Part shown: piece by piece, positions 44,559 to 52,918 of the stretch
Numbering within the stretch: the stretch's first letter is position 1
Layout of the letters: each line of letters starts with the position of its first letter
DNA from: BS150m-G50 sp964517435
Lineage (GTDB): Bacteria > CAIWAD01 > BS150m-G50
Length of the DNA: 64,000 nucleotides
Reading direction: 5' to 3'
NCBI GenBank assembly: GCA_964517435.1
Contig: CAZFEC010000003.1
Coordinates: forward strand, 62,001-126,000
Position numbers and translations under genes: made by a program
Notes under the pieces: generated by a model
Told to the model about the DNA's origin: nothing
The model's database searches: none
Seen by the model: the letters and a program-made list of their open reading frames with translations, nothing else

Positions 44559-44747
44559 AGACGGCCGTGATACAAAACGCTCTCCAGCCTGTACCGGGGC
44601 GATTCGCGGCCACCGCTCTTTCTTTAGCTTGTTGAGAATGTGAACCTTTCGTATGTTAATCTGCTTTGGGTATGAGTTAAGTCGGCAGGCTGACAGGCTG
44701 GCGCACCGCCAGGCGGGCCGAAAGGCGTTTAAGGGGCAGGATGGCGC

Positions 44748-45470
44748 GTGAAGATTTTGCGGATACGCTGTGGCCACCTGGTCGCACCCGGATGCGGCAA
44801 ACTGCGGGAGGACGGTTCCCGCGACCGTCTGTTGATGCCCGTCAACCAGGCGATCCTGGTCGCTGACGGCCTGGTGATAGCGATTGACAGCGGACTGCGG
44901 GTGGAATCCTACCGGGTTCGCTGGGGCGACATTACCCTGGAGGCGCCTGACAAGTCACCGGCGCGCCAATTGCAGGCAGCCGGCCTGAGCAGCGATGCTG
45001 TAACGCATCTCCTGCTCACCCACGCTCATTATGATCATTGCGGCGGATTATTAGACGGCGAGGGCCGGCCCCAGTATCCGCGGGCGCAGATTGTGATACA
45101 CGCCGCCGAACTTGAACATCTGAGAAAGGTGGACCTCGGACCGGATCGCTTCTACGACGACCTGATCGCAGCTTTTCTGAATTCCCGGAAGCTGGAGGTC
45201 CTCGCGGAGGAGCAGGGTACCGTCGCCGGTATCGGTTTCCACCACACGGGTGGGCACACTCCCGGTCACACCTTCTACCACACAGAGGGTGTCGTCTTCA
45301 GCGGCGATCTGTTCCCGACCGTGACGGTCCTGCGCCAGCCGGCGCCGCAGGAAAGCGACACCGATCCCGACCTGGCGACGGAGTGGCGCAACCGCCTGCA
45401 ACGAGGCGAGTTCGGCGACCGGTTCTTTCTCTGTCACGGCGGTGGCAGCGAAACCGTAAACACACTGTAG
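44748..45470 (+). CDS. Metallo-beta-lactamase fold hydrolase
   Basis: A 240-residue MBL-fold protein. LLLTHAHYDHCGGLL is the zinc-binding HxHxDH loop, THTPGH-type His lies in HHTGGHTPGHTFYH, the bridging Asp is in VVFSGDLFP, and the last His is in FFLCHGGG. The acyl-homoserine-lactonase/glyoxalase II-like layout does not fix the substrate. GTG 44748 is used, with GGGGCAGGA upstream; the ATG seven bases earlier is out of frame. The 189-base gap before it carries an intergenic GTGATACA copy at 44567. Confidence 0.85.
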   Translation: MKILRIRCGHLVAPGCGKLREDGSRDRLLMPVNQAILVADGLVIAIDSGLRVESYRVRWGDITLEAPDKSPARQLQAAGLSSDAVTHLLLTHAHYDHCGGLLDGEGRPQYPRAQIVIHAAELEHLRKVDLGPDRFYDDLIAAFLNSRKLEVLAEEQGTVAGIGFHHTGGHTPGHTFYHTEGVVFSGDLFPTVTVLRQPAPQESDTDPDLATEWRNRLQRGEFGDRFFLCHGGGSETVNTL

Positions 45471-45502
45471 TGTAAATATAGATTTGTACAACTGGAGGAA
45501 GA

Positions 45503-46687
45503 ATGAGTCAGATCAACGAAGCGGTCATCGTCAGCGCGGTGCGGACTCCAATCGGGTCCTTCGGCGGCGAACTGGCCACGGTTCCGGCTCCCAGGCTGGG
45601 TGCGACGGTTATCAAGGCTGCCCTCGACCAGGCCGGTGTTCCGGCGGACCGGGTGGATGAAGTGATAATGGGCAATGTTCTGTCCGCCGCCATCGGACAG
45701 GCGCCCGCAAGGCAGGCGGCCATCTACGCCGGGCTGCCGGAGAGCGTGGAATGCATGACGATCAACAAGGTCTGCGGATCCGGCCTGAAGTCGGTGATGC
45801 TGGCCGCCCAGGCCATCGCACTCGGCGATGCGGATATCGTCGTCGCGGGCGGCATGGAGAGCATGTCGCAGGCGCCGTACTACCTGCCTACCGCCCGGAA
45901 GGGCTTCCGCATGGGCAACCAGCAGGCGGTCGACGGCATGGTCTTCGACGGCCTCTGGGATCCCTACAACGATTTCCACATGGGCAACGCCGGCGAACTG
46001 TGCGCTGATGAACACGGCATCTCCCGCGAGGAGCAGGATGCCTACGCGCTCGAGAGCTACCGGCGCGCCCAGGAGGCTATCACCGCCGGTAACTTCGAAT
46101 CTGAGATCGTACCGGTGGAAATCCCGCAGCGCAAGGGAGATCCGGTCTGCATCAAAAAGGACCAGGAGCCGTTCGCCCTCAAGGCGGATAAGGTGACCCA
46201 GCTGCGTCCCGCTTTCCGCAAGGACGGTACCGTGACGGCGGCCAATGCTTCCAAGATCAATGACGGCGCGGCCGCGCTGGTCGTGATGTCGGCCGCCACG
46301 GCGGAGAAGATGCAACTGACGCCGCTGGCCCGGATCAAGGCGCAGGCTTCCTTCGCGCAGAAGCCGGTGCTGTTCACCACCGCTCCGGCCGGTGCCATCA
46401 AAAAAGTGCTGGACAAGGCTTCGCTTAAGACCGATGATATCGACTTCTGGGAAATCAATGAAGCATTCTCGGTGGTGGCTATCATCAACAACCGGTTGCT
46501 GGAGCTGGATTCGGCCAAGGTCAACGCCCGTGGCGGTGCGGTGGCGCTGGGCCATCCGATCGGTGCTTCCGGTGCCCGGGTTCTGACTACGCTGTTGCAC
46601 ACCATGCGAGATAACGAATCCCGTTACGGCGTCGCCAGCCTCTGCATCGGCGGCGGCGAGGCGGCCGCCCTGGTCGTCGAACGTTAA
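45503..46687 (+). CDS. Acetyl-CoA acetyltransferase (thiolase)
   Basis: A 394-residue thiolase that condenses or cleaves acetoacetyl-CoA. Nucleophile C91 is in INKVCGSGLKSVML; the catalytic His lies in GHPIGASGARVL and the second Cys in LCIGGGEAAALV. NEAFSVV is also present. Length and motifs suit the biosynthetic, homotetrameric AtoB/ThlA group. It is followed after 40 bases by 3-hydroxybutyryl-CoA dehydrogenase, so the pair could run the first two steps of butyrate formation or take part in beta-oxidation. GGAGGA precedes the ATG. Confidence 0.93.
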   Translation: MSQINEAVIVSAVRTPIGSFGGELATVPAPRLGATVIKAALDQAGVPADRVDEVIMGNVLSAAIGQAPARQAAIYAGLPESVECMTINKVCGSGLKSVMLAAQAIALGDADIVVAGGMESMSQAPYYLPTARKGFRMGNQQAVDGMVFDGLWDPYNDFHMGNAGELCADEHGISREEQDAYALESYRRAQEAITAGNFESEIVPVEIPQRKGDPVCIKKDQEPFALKADKVTQLRPAFRKDGTVTAANASKINDGAAALVVMSAATAEKMQLTPLARIKAQASFAQKPVLFTTAPAGAIKKVLDKASLKTDDIDFWEINEAFSVVAIINNRLLELDSAKVNARGGAVALGHPIGASGARVLTTLLHTMRDNESRYGVASLCIGGGEAAALVVER

Positions 46688-46727
46688 TTCACGAACGCAA
46701 GTTCGCAGATAGAGAAAGGTAACTGAA

Positions 46728-47579
46728 ATGACTATGAAGAAGATAGGCGTTGTCGGCGCCGGCACCATGGGCAACGGTATCGCTCATGTCTTTTCCCAAC
46801 ATGAATATGAAGTGGTTCTGGTCGATATCAACGAAGAGCTGCTTGCAGGCGCGCTGAAGGTGATCGAGAAGAATATGGCGCGGGAGGTGAAGAAGGAACG
46901 GATCACCGAAGAACAGATGACCGCCGCGCTGGGTCGCATCACGGCCGCCACCGATCTGGCCCAGGTCGCCGACTGTTTCCTGGTGGTGGAAGCGGCCACC
47001 GAGCAGAAGGAACTGAAACTGGATCTCTTCCGCAAGCTGGATGAGTTTACCGCACCGGAAGCCATTCTGGCAACCAATACCTCCTCGATCTCGATCACGG
47101 AGATCGCCGCGGTGACCAGCCGTCCGGAGCAGGTTATCGGCATGCATTTCATGAATCCGGTGCCGATGATGAAGCTGATCGAAGTAATTCGTGGCCTGGA
47201 AACCAGCGACGCGATCAACGATCAGATCCACGAACTGAGCAAGGCGATCGGCAAGGTGCCGGTCGCAGCCAACGATTACCCCGGTTTCGTGGCCAACCGC
47301 ATCCTGCTCCCGATGATCAATGAAGCGGTCTACGCCGTGATGGAAGGGGTGGCTACCGTCGAGGCGGTGGATCAGGTGATGAAGCTGGGGATGGGGCATC
47401 CCATGGGTCCGCTGGCGCTTGCTGACCTGATCGGTCTCGATGTCTGCCTGGCTATTATGGAGGTGCTCCACGGCGGTCTGGGAGATGGCAAATACCGTCC
47501 CTGTCCTTTGCTGCGCAAGATGGTTGCCGCCGGTAAGCTGGGTCGCAAAACGGGCGCAGGTTTCTACAAATACGACTAA
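46728..47579 (+). CDS. hbd: 3-hydroxybutyryl-CoA dehydrogenase
   Basis: A 283-residue NAD(P)-dependent dehydrogenase. The Rossmann loop is VGAGTMGNGIAHVFSQHEYE followed by DINEE; HFMNPVPMMKLIEVIRG holds the catalytic His, and DYPGFVANRILLPMINEA starts the C-terminal helical domain, which also has GMGHPMGPLALADLIG. Length is that of stand-alone Hbd/PaaH rather than the large FadB type. It probably acts with the thiolase upstream. No crotonase or butyryl-CoA dehydrogenase is in the window. Confidence 0.94.
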   Translation: MTMKKIGVVGAGTMGNGIAHVFSQHEYEVVLVDINEELLAGALKVIEKNMAREVKKERITEEQMTAALGRITAATDLAQVADCFLVVEAATEQKELKLDLFRKLDEFTAPEAILATNTSSISITEIAAVTSRPEQVIGMHFMNPVPMMKLIEVIRGLETSDAINDQIHELSKAIGKVPVAANDYPGFVANRILLPMINEAVYAVMEGVATVEAVDQVMKLGMGHPMGPLALADLIGLDVCLAIMEVLHGGLGDGKYRPCPLLRKMVAAGKLGRKTGAGFYKYD

Positions 47580-47640
47580 GCCGAGGGTAGAATAACGCGA
47601 CGGCGGTCTTGGCTGCGGTAACGGAACCGGAAAGGTGACG

Positions 47641-48045
47641 ATGAAGAGTAGACGGGATGCGCGTGAACAGGCTGTCCAGATGCTCTATGCCCACGAGATG
47701 ACCCGGATACCGATCGGGGACATCATCTCACAGCACCTGAAGGACAGAAACAAGCAGTACCGTGAATTCACCGAACGGCTGGTACGTTCCACCGTCCGTC
47801 TGAAAGAGCGCCTGGACCTCATCATCCAGGACAAGTCCCACCGTTGGGAGATCGAACGGATTGCGCTCCTGGATCGCATCATCCTGCGGCTGGCCATCTG
47901 CGAACTGCAGCAATTCGACGACATCCCCGCCAAAGTGACCATCAATGAAGCCATTGAGATTGCCAAGAAATTCTCGACGGAGAACAGCGGCAAATTCATC
48001 AACGGTATTCTGGACAATGTGAAGAAAGAGCTGGGCAAGGAGTAG
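47641..48045 (+). CDS. nusB: Transcription antitermination factor NusB
   Basis: A 134-residue all-helical protein from ATG 47641, where GGAAAGG lies five bases upstream; the in-frame GTG two codons earlier is less well placed. RRDAREQAVQMLYAHEM, the helix ERIALLDRIILRLAICEL and VTINEAIEIAKKFSTENSGKFINGIL are classic NusB. It binds boxA RNA with S10 (NusE) to antiterminate rRNA operons. Confidence 0.95.
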   Translation: MKSRRDAREQAVQMLYAHEMTRIPIGDIISQHLKDRNKQYREFTERLVRSTVRLKERLDLIIQDKSHRWEIERIALLDRIILRLAICELQQFDDIPAKVTINEAIEIAKKFSTENSGKFINGILDNVKKELGKE

Positions 48046-48108
48046 CCATGGCTGCTCCTTCCCCCCGGCTCTGCCACGGTGGGAACCACTCCGCGCCCCC
48101 CTTTTTGC

Positions 48109-48137
48109 TTGCGGTATTGCAGCGGCTATTCTATTCT
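48109..48137 (+). promoter_or_regulatory. Sigma-70-type promoter upstream of tpiA
   Basis: TTGCGG (48109-48114), a 17-base spacer and TATTCT (48132-48137) lie 23 bases before the tpiA TTG. An overlapping alternative, TTGCTT (48105) with TATTCT (48127), has a 16-base spacer. Confidence 0.45.
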
Positions 48138-48160
48138 TAACGGATCAAAAAGGAGCAGAA

Positions 48161-48922
48161 TTGAGTTATCTGGTTGCTGGAAATTGGAAGATGCATACTA
48201 CCGGCGGTGAAGCAGTGTCGACGGCCCGGCAGATCAAGATGAAAGCCGCCGCGCTGCAGCACACCGAGGTGCTGCTATGCCCGCCCTTTACGGCTCTGGC
48301 GTCGGTGGCGGAGGTGATCGACGGCGGCAGCGTGCAGCTGGGTGCCCAGAACATGCACTGGGAAGAGCAGGGCGCCTTCACCGGCGAGATCGCACCCGGC
48401 ATGCTGACCGCGGCCGGTGCCGCCTGGGTACTCATAGGTCATTCTGAACGACGTTCCCTTTTCGGCGAAACCGGGGAGACCGTCAACCTCAAGCTGAAAG
48501 CGGCTCTGCACTATAACCTGCGTCCGATCCTCTGTGTCGGAGAAACGCTGGAACAGCGGGAAGCCGACGCGGTACAGACGGTGCTGACGCAGCAGCTGCG
48601 GGAAGCGCTGCTGGGGATCACGGCGGAAGATATGGCCAGGCTGACCATCGCTTACGAACCGGTCTGGGCGATCGGCACCGGCGTGGTAGCCACCACAGAA
48701 CAGGCCGACGCCGCGCACCAGTTGATCCGGGACTGGCTGGACGAATCCTACTCTGCGGAAATTGCCGGGATGATGCGTATTCTCTATGGCGGTTCGGTCA
48801 AGCCGGATAACGCCGGCGACCTGTTCCGCTGCGAGAACATCAACGGCGCCCTGGTCGGCGGCGCCTCACTGAAGGCCGAGGACTTTGCTGCCATCTTCAA
48901 TGCTGCCGAAGAGCTGAGTTAA
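48161..48922 (+). CDS. tpiA: Triosephosphate isomerase
   Basis: A 253-residue TIM barrel interconverting DHAP and glyceraldehyde-3-phosphate. K10 in VAGNWKMH, H94 in LIGHSERR and E166 in IAYEPVWAIGTG are the catalytic residues; YGGSVKPDN and GALVGGASL bind phosphate. It starts with TTG; AGGAG lies five bases upstream and no better codon gives the conserved N-terminus. It is followed by secG, a common tpiA-secG arrangement. Confidence 0.97.
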   Translation: MSYLVAGNWKMHTTGGEAVSTARQIKMKAAALQHTEVLLCPPFTALASVAEVIDGGSVQLGAQNMHWEEQGAFTGEIAPGMLTAAGAAWVLIGHSERRSLFGETGETVNLKLKAALHYNLRPILCVGETLEQREADAVQTVLTQQLREALLGITAEDMARLTIAYEPVWAIGTGVVATTEQADAAHQLIRDWLDESYSAEIAGMMRILYGGSVKPDNAGDLFRCENINGALVGGASLKAEDFAAIFNAAEELS

Positions 48923-48955
48923 CAGCTCCGGCAGCCAATCGAAAACGAGGACACG

Positions 48956-49384
48956 ATGTATTATTTTCTGCTGACACTTATCATCCTGACCGCCGCTATG
49001 TTGATGATTATCATTCTGATGCAGGCCTCCAAAGGAGGCGGTCTGTCAGGTGCTTTCGGCGCGATGGCCCAGTCCGATATGGCGGTTGGTACCCGGCAGG
49101 CGGCCAACATTCTTCATAAGGCCACCATCTGGCTGGTGACGATGTTCATGGTGCTGACCGTGGTTCTGGTCATCATCGAGTCACCCGGCACCCAGATGCC
49201 CAGGTCGATAACACAGGAACGCATGGGTGAAGCCGCTCCAGCCAGTGATGTGCTGTCCGGTATTCCCGCTGTGGAACCGCTGCAACCGGGCGAGCTGCCG
49301 ACGGGACAACCGGCCGCGACGGAAGGCGCCACCAGCGCTCCGGTCGAGAATCCGACGGAGCCGGTCGAAGAAACGACAGAATAG
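48956..49384 (+). CDS. secG: Protein-export membrane protein SecG
   Basis: A 142-residue protein with two membrane helices (YYFLLTLIILTAAMLMIIIL and IWLVTMFMVLTVVLVIIE) flanking the conserved MQASKGGGLSGAFG loop. SecG assists SecYEG in translocation. The C-terminal 60 residues are a Pro/Glu/Thr-rich tail, longer than in E. coli. The tRNA-Leu gene follows after 20 bases. Confidence 0.92.
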   Translation: MYYFLLTLIILTAAMLMIIILMQASKGGGLSGAFGAMAQSDMAVGTRQAANILHKATIWLVTMFMVLTVVLVIIESPGTQMPRSITQERMGEAAPASDVLSGIPAVEPLQPGELPTGQPAATEGATSAPVENPTEPVEETTE

Positions 49385-49404
49385 TCGAATTGTATGGGAA
49401 TTTT

Positions 49405-49488
49405 GCCGAAGTGGTGAAATTGGTAGACACGCTATCTTGAGGGGGTAGTGCTCGCAAGGGCGTGCCGGTTCAAATCCGGCCTTCGGCA
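49405..49488 (+). tRNA. tRNA-Leu (anticodon GAG)
   Basis: A complete class II tRNA cloverleaf of 84 bases. The acceptor stem pairs GCCGAAG with CTTCGGC, followed by discriminator A. The D arm is GTG-AAATTGGTAGA-CAC, the anticodon stem CTATC/GGTAG encloses TTGAGGG with anticodon GAG, and a variable arm precedes the T arm GCCGG-TTCAAAT-CCGGC. The CCA end is not encoded. Confidence 0.96.
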
Positions 49489-49492
49489 TTCA

Positions 49493-49519
49493 AGCCCCGG
49501 CCCAGTCGGGGCTTTTATT
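49493..49519 (+). terminator. Intrinsic terminator after tRNA-Leu
   Basis: AGCCCCG and CGGGGCT form a 7-base GC-rich stem around a 7-base loop, followed by TTTATT. It starts five bases after the tRNA and probably ends the tpiA-secG-tRNA transcript. Confidence 0.85.
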
Positions 49520-50121
49520 GTAACAGACATAGAACCGCTAATGGACGCGTTTTCGAACTAGAAACGGTTGAGTAAACCCGCACGCTGGTTCGCCTTGTGC
49601 CGTTTTCGACTGTGTGATACCTAAACGAGGTCAGCTGTTGTTCGCTTGCGACGCGCAGCGTTGCAGGCAGGCACTGGAATGAACGCGAATGATTGGTATG
49701 GGCAAACTGCGTTTCTGGGACTGAAGGGTGCAATAGATCCCGCTTGAATTCAAGCGAGAAAAATGTGCACGGCTCCACAATTAGCGTCCATTCTTGCGCC
49801 CTTTGCCACGCTGAAGCATGGCAAACGAATGACATTGTGTTAGGCTTCAGACATCACTAAGTCGAAGAGTGGGCACAAGGCGAAGGAACCACTGGCGCCG
49901 TTCATATTATACTGGTTCGAATTCGCGCTTATTCGCGGTTATATGAAAGTAAGTCTTGATTTGACACAGTATTTGGCGCGGGATTTGCTGGTTAACTGAT
50001 TAGATCGTCAAGACATGCGCATTTTGCCGGAAGCACGCTTAAGTATGATGAAAAGAACGTGGATACTATCTAGTATAGATTTATACTGATGAATTGAATT
50101 CAACCTTTTGCGAGGAGAAAT
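49520..50121. other. Gene-poor, AT-richer region with palindromes
   Basis: About 600 bases with visibly lower GC than the flanking genes and no convincing coding sequence. It holds a perfect 16-base palindrome at 49741-49756 (CGCTTGAATTCAAGCG), an inverted pair AATGGACGC (49540-49548) and GCGTCCATT (49784-49792), and overlapping inverted repeats ATACTA/TAGTAT and AGTATA/TATACT at 50063-50087. A near-match of the repeated octamer (GTGATACC) is at 49614. A 106-residue minus-strand frame at 49515-49835 has no recognisable features. It may be a decayed mobile element next to a tRNA gene, with a regulatory region at its right end. Confidence 0.5.
49973..49989 (+). promoter_or_regulatory. Possible sigma-54 (-24/-12) promoter
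   Basis: TTGGCGCG-GGAT-TTGCT matches the sigma-54 consensus TTGGCACG-N4-TTGCT with one change. The invariant GG (49975-49976) and GC (49987-49988) are ten bases apart, as required. It points to the TPR gene at 50122. No rpoN or enhancer-binding protein is in the window, so this is a motif match only. Confidence 0.4.
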
Positions 50122-51171
50122 ATGCGGACCAAGCTACTGTCACTCCTAATCCTGCTGTCACTGGCGATATTGGCGCTGGGTGCCGTTACGGCGGAGGATA
50201 TCCAGAACACCGAAACGGAATTACGCGATCTGATCCAGAGGATGGAAACCGATCCGGACAACTACGATCTCTACAAGGCGCAGTATGACGAGCTCAAAGC
50301 GCAATATGATGAGATGAAACGGGAATTCGCCCTGGAGCAGGCTGAGGATAAACAGCAGGTCCTCTGCATGAGCAAATACAATGACGCCAATTCGGCGCTG
50401 CGACTGCGCCAGTACGACCAGGCGCTGGCGCTGCTGAATGAAGCCATCGATGGTTGTCCCGAGATGGGGCAGCTCTACCTGGGGCGCGCAATCGCCAAAA
50501 AGGGCAACAGCGACTACCAGGGCGCCGAGGCGGATTACCTGCAGGCGATCGAACTGAGTGAAAACTGTGCCACGCTGGCCAACTACAATCTCGGTACGCT
50601 TTACCTCAATAATCTCAATCGTGCCGAAGAAGGCATCGGGCGCCTGCGCCAGGCTACCAGCTGCGATTCAACCTACCACAAGGCCTGGTACCAGCTGGGT
50701 AAGGCGATGCTGGAGAAGAACCGCAAGAGTCAAGCCGCTGGCTACTTCGAACGTGCCTTCAAACTCGAACCCGCCTATACCCAGGCGGCAATTGAGCTGG
50801 CCACGCTGCAGATGGAGACCAGCTGCCAGACCGCCATCGGCACGCTGGTACGCGCCAGCCAGGACGCCAAGGCCAGTGTAAAAGCGCAGCTCTACCAGCT
50901 GCTGGCCAAGGCTTACAACAACTGCGGACAGTCGGACAATGCGATCCAGGCCGCTGACAGCGGGATCGGTTTCGTCGCCAAGCTGCGTCGGAACAAGTCA
51001 TACATCAAGGGTGGCCTTTACTGGGAAAAAGCGCGCGCGCTGCAGGCGCAGGAACGTTGGCAGGAAGCGGTCGACGAACTGCGCGAAGCTGCTCGTTCCC
51101 GCGAGTGGCGTCAGAACGCCGAGTATGAAATCGAAAAACGGATCAAGAAGGACCATCCGGAAGTCAACTGA
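50122..51171 (+). CDS. Exported TPR-repeat protein
   Basis: This 349-residue protein has a signal peptide (RTKLLSLLILLSLAILALGAVTA) and a following heptad-rich segment (about 25-70). At least five TPR units follow, for example ANSALRLRQYDQALALLNEA, LGRAIAKKGNSDYQGAEADY, YNLGTLYLNNLNRAEEGIGR and YQLGKAMLEKNRKSQAAGYF. Several Cys are conserved-looking across units. It is probably a periplasmic scaffold. GAGGAGA lies before the ATG; the stop shares one base with the next gene. Confidence 0.8.
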   Translation: MRTKLLSLLILLSLAILALGAVTAEDIQNTETELRDLIQRMETDPDNYDLYKAQYDELKAQYDEMKREFALEQAEDKQQVLCMSKYNDANSALRLRQYDQALALLNEAIDGCPEMGQLYLGRAIAKKGNSDYQGAEADYLQAIELSENCATLANYNLGTLYLNNLNRAEEGIGRLRQATSCDSTYHKAWYQLGKAMLEKNRKSQAAGYFERAFKLEPAYTQAAIELATLQMETSCQTAIGTLVRASQDAKASVKAQLYQLLAKAYNNCGQSDNAIQAADSGIGFVAKLRRNKSYIKGGLYWEKARALQAQERWQEAVDELREAARSREWRQNAEYEIEKRIKKDHPEVN

Positions 51172-51851
51172 TGACCCGACTGGCTGAATTGATCCAACTG
51201 GCTCACGAGACTCCACCGGCGGTGGAGTCTTTTTTTCTCCCTATGCTGGCGCAGGCGAACATCCGCCAGGCGACGAAAGAGTTCCAACAGCTCCTGGAAG
51301 CAGCCCGCGATTCAGGGGTTACACGCCCGGCCGTCGTCGAGACGCTGTTACAGTGCTGCCTGTTTGACGGTTATCCCGCCGCGCTGGAGGGAATGCAGCG
51401 CCTGGCCGCGCTCTGGCCGCAGCCGGGAAGGCTACTGGAAGAATACTCCGCGGAGCAGCTGACGGAATGGCGAAAGCGGGGTCTGCGACTCGTCCGCCGT
51501 ATTTACGCCGGCCAGACCAACAAGCTGATCGCAAACATCAACGAACTTTCACCCGACCTGGCCAACTGGTTTCTGGTCGAGGGCTACGGCCGGGTACTCT
51601 CCCGGCCGGGGCTCTCCGCGGAGGTCAGGGAGCTGATCACCGTCGCCATTCTGCTCTGGAAGGGCTACCCCCGGCAGTTGCTCTCGCATCTGCTCGGTGC
51701 GCTGCGGGTGGGAGTGGCGATCGCTTTGCTGGAACAGGTGGTGCGCCTGTGCGACGTGCAGTCGGAGAGCGTGCGTGAGCAGGCCCTGGAGTGGTGCCGA
51801 CGCTATGAAACCGAGGCTGCTGGTGCCGATCTGACCGGAGAGGCGTCATGA
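51171..51851 (+). CDS. Carboxymuconolactone decarboxylase (CMD) family-like protein
   Basis: A 226-residue helical protein that appears to hold two CMD/AhpD-like units. The first includes VVETLLQCCLFDGYPAALEGM (about 56-76) and the second LSAEVRELITVAILLWKGYPRQLLSHLLGAL (about 145-175). The CxxC redox pair of AhpD is not intact, although CC is present in the first unit, so a simple peroxidase-reductase role is not supported. The start overlaps the TPR stop (TGATG) and the end overlaps mnmA by four bases. Confidence 0.65.
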   Translation: MTRLAELIQLAHETPPAVESFFLPMLAQANIRQATKEFQQLLEAARDSGVTRPAVVETLLQCCLFDGYPAALEGMQRLAALWPQPGRLLEEYSAEQLTEWRKRGLRLVRRIYAGQTNKLIANINELSPDLANWFLVEGYGRVLSRPGLSAEVRELITVAILLWKGYPRQLLSHLLGALRVGVAIALLEQVVRLCDVQSESVREQALEWCRRYETEAAGADLTGEAS

Positions 51852-52918
51852 GCCGGCCCCGGGTCGTGGTGGCGCTCTCAGGCGGTGTGGACAGCGCGGT
51901 AGCGGCGGCGTTGCTCCAGAAGGAGGGCTACGCTGTCCTTGGCGTAACCCTGCGCCTCTGGGATGCTGAAAAACCAGGCACTTCTGAAAACGACTCCGCA
52001 GCAGCAGCGGCGGACATCTGCCGTCGGTTGAATATCGAACACCAGCTGCTGGACCACCGCCGCGAATTCCACGCCGCCATCATCGAGGATTTCGCCCGCG
52101 AGTATCTGCGGGGGCGCACCCCCAATCCCTGTGTGCTCTGCAATCGTGAGATCAAGTGGCGGCTGCTGCTGGAGCATGCCGAACGCATCCACGCCGAATA
52201 CATCGCCACCGGTCACTACGCGCGGCTGCTGTGGCCTGATGGAGAACCGCGACTCGCGGCGGCGCTGCACGGTGCCAAGGATCAATCATACGCCCTCTGG
52301 AATCTGCCGCGCCGCTATCTGGCGCGAACGCTGCTGCCCCTGGGTGACCTGGACAAGACCGCCATCCGCCGTCTGGCCGCGGAGTTGAATCTGCCGGTGC
52401 ATGACCGACCGGAAAGTCAGGACATCTGTTTCGTTCCGGATGGGGATTACCGCGGTTTCCTGGCAGCGCATTTTACGGAGCGAATGAAATCACTCCCTCC
52501 CGGTCCTCTCCTGGACCGGCAAGGCAATAGGGTGGGAAACCACCGGGGGATTGCCTATTATACTATCGGCCAACGTAAGGGTCTGGGTGTAGCACTGGGA
52601 GCACCGCACTTCGTCAGTGCGATCGATCCCGGCGACAACACCATCACGATTACTCCCGGCGAAGGGCTCTGGCGGCAAGGCCTGATAGCGCATCGCGCCA
52701 ACTGGCTGATTGAGGCGCCGCGCGAACCGCTGACGGCGCAGGCCCGTATCCGCTATCACGATGAGGGTGCTCCCTGCCGGGTTGTTCCCCGGGAGGAGGA
52801 TAGCTTCGAGGTCAGATTCGCGGAACCGCGCCGGGCGATTACACCCGGCCAGTCGGTGGTGTTATACGACGGAGATCTGCTGTTGGGTGGAGGCATAATC
52901 GGAGAGAGCTGTGAGTAA
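51848..52918 (+). CDS. mnmA: tRNA-specific 2-thiouridylase
   Basis: A 356-residue enzyme that thiolates U34 of tRNA-Glu, -Gln and -Lys. The PP-loop is VALSGGVDSAVAAALL; the catalytic Cys pair is C98 (NPCVLCNREIKW) and C194 (SQDICFVPDGD). ATGHYARL, AKDQSYALWNLP and YTIGQRKGLGV are also conserved, and the C-terminal beta barrel is complete. It overlaps the CMD gene by four bases and panB by eight. Confidence 0.96.
   Translation: MSRPRVVVALSGGVDSAVAAALLQKEGYAVLGVTLRLWDAEKPGTSENDSAAAAADICRRLNIEHQLLDHRREFHAAIIEDFAREYLRGRTPNPCVLCNREIKWRLLLEHAERIHAEYIATGHYARLLWPDGEPRLAAALHGAKDQSYALWNLPRRYLARTLLPLGDLDKTAIRRLAAELNLPVHDRPESQDICFVPDGDYRGFLAAHFTERMKSLPPGPLLDRQGNRVGNHRGIAYYTIGQRKGLGVALGAPHFVSAIDPGDNTITITPGEGLWRQGLIAHRANWLIEAPREPLTAQARIRYHDEGAPCRVVPREEDSFEVRFAEPRRAITPGQSVVLYDGDLLLGGGIIGESCE

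Larger units (their letters stand above)
39725..45100. repeat. Cluster of eight GTGATACA words across the TRAP operon
   Basis: Plus-strand copies are at 39725, 41311, 42615, 44033, 44567 and 45093; minus-strand copies (TGTATCAC) are at 40198 and 42962. The copy at 41311 supplies the GTG start codon of the TRAP M-component. The copy at 44033 contains the TGA stop of the DUF3108 gene. The copy at 44567 is intergenic. Copies within genes fall in different frames (VIQ, YH, VS, VIH). All but the 41311 copy are preceded by C or T. Confidence 0.8.

Noticed and set aside
44632..44657. TTGAGA and TATGTT as a promoter before the metallo-beta-lactamase fold gene
   Set aside because: The spacer is only 14 bases, too short for a normal sigma-70 promoter.
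49515..49835. 106-residue minus-strand frame downstream of tRNA-Leu
   Set aside because: It has no ribosome site, signal or motif, and it overlaps the terminator. Kept only as part of the unexplained intergenic stretch.
49839..49845. GTTAGGC resembling the right end of an integron attC site
   Set aside because: No matching GCCTAAC-type left end or paired inner boxes were found at a suitable distance, and no integrase is in the window.
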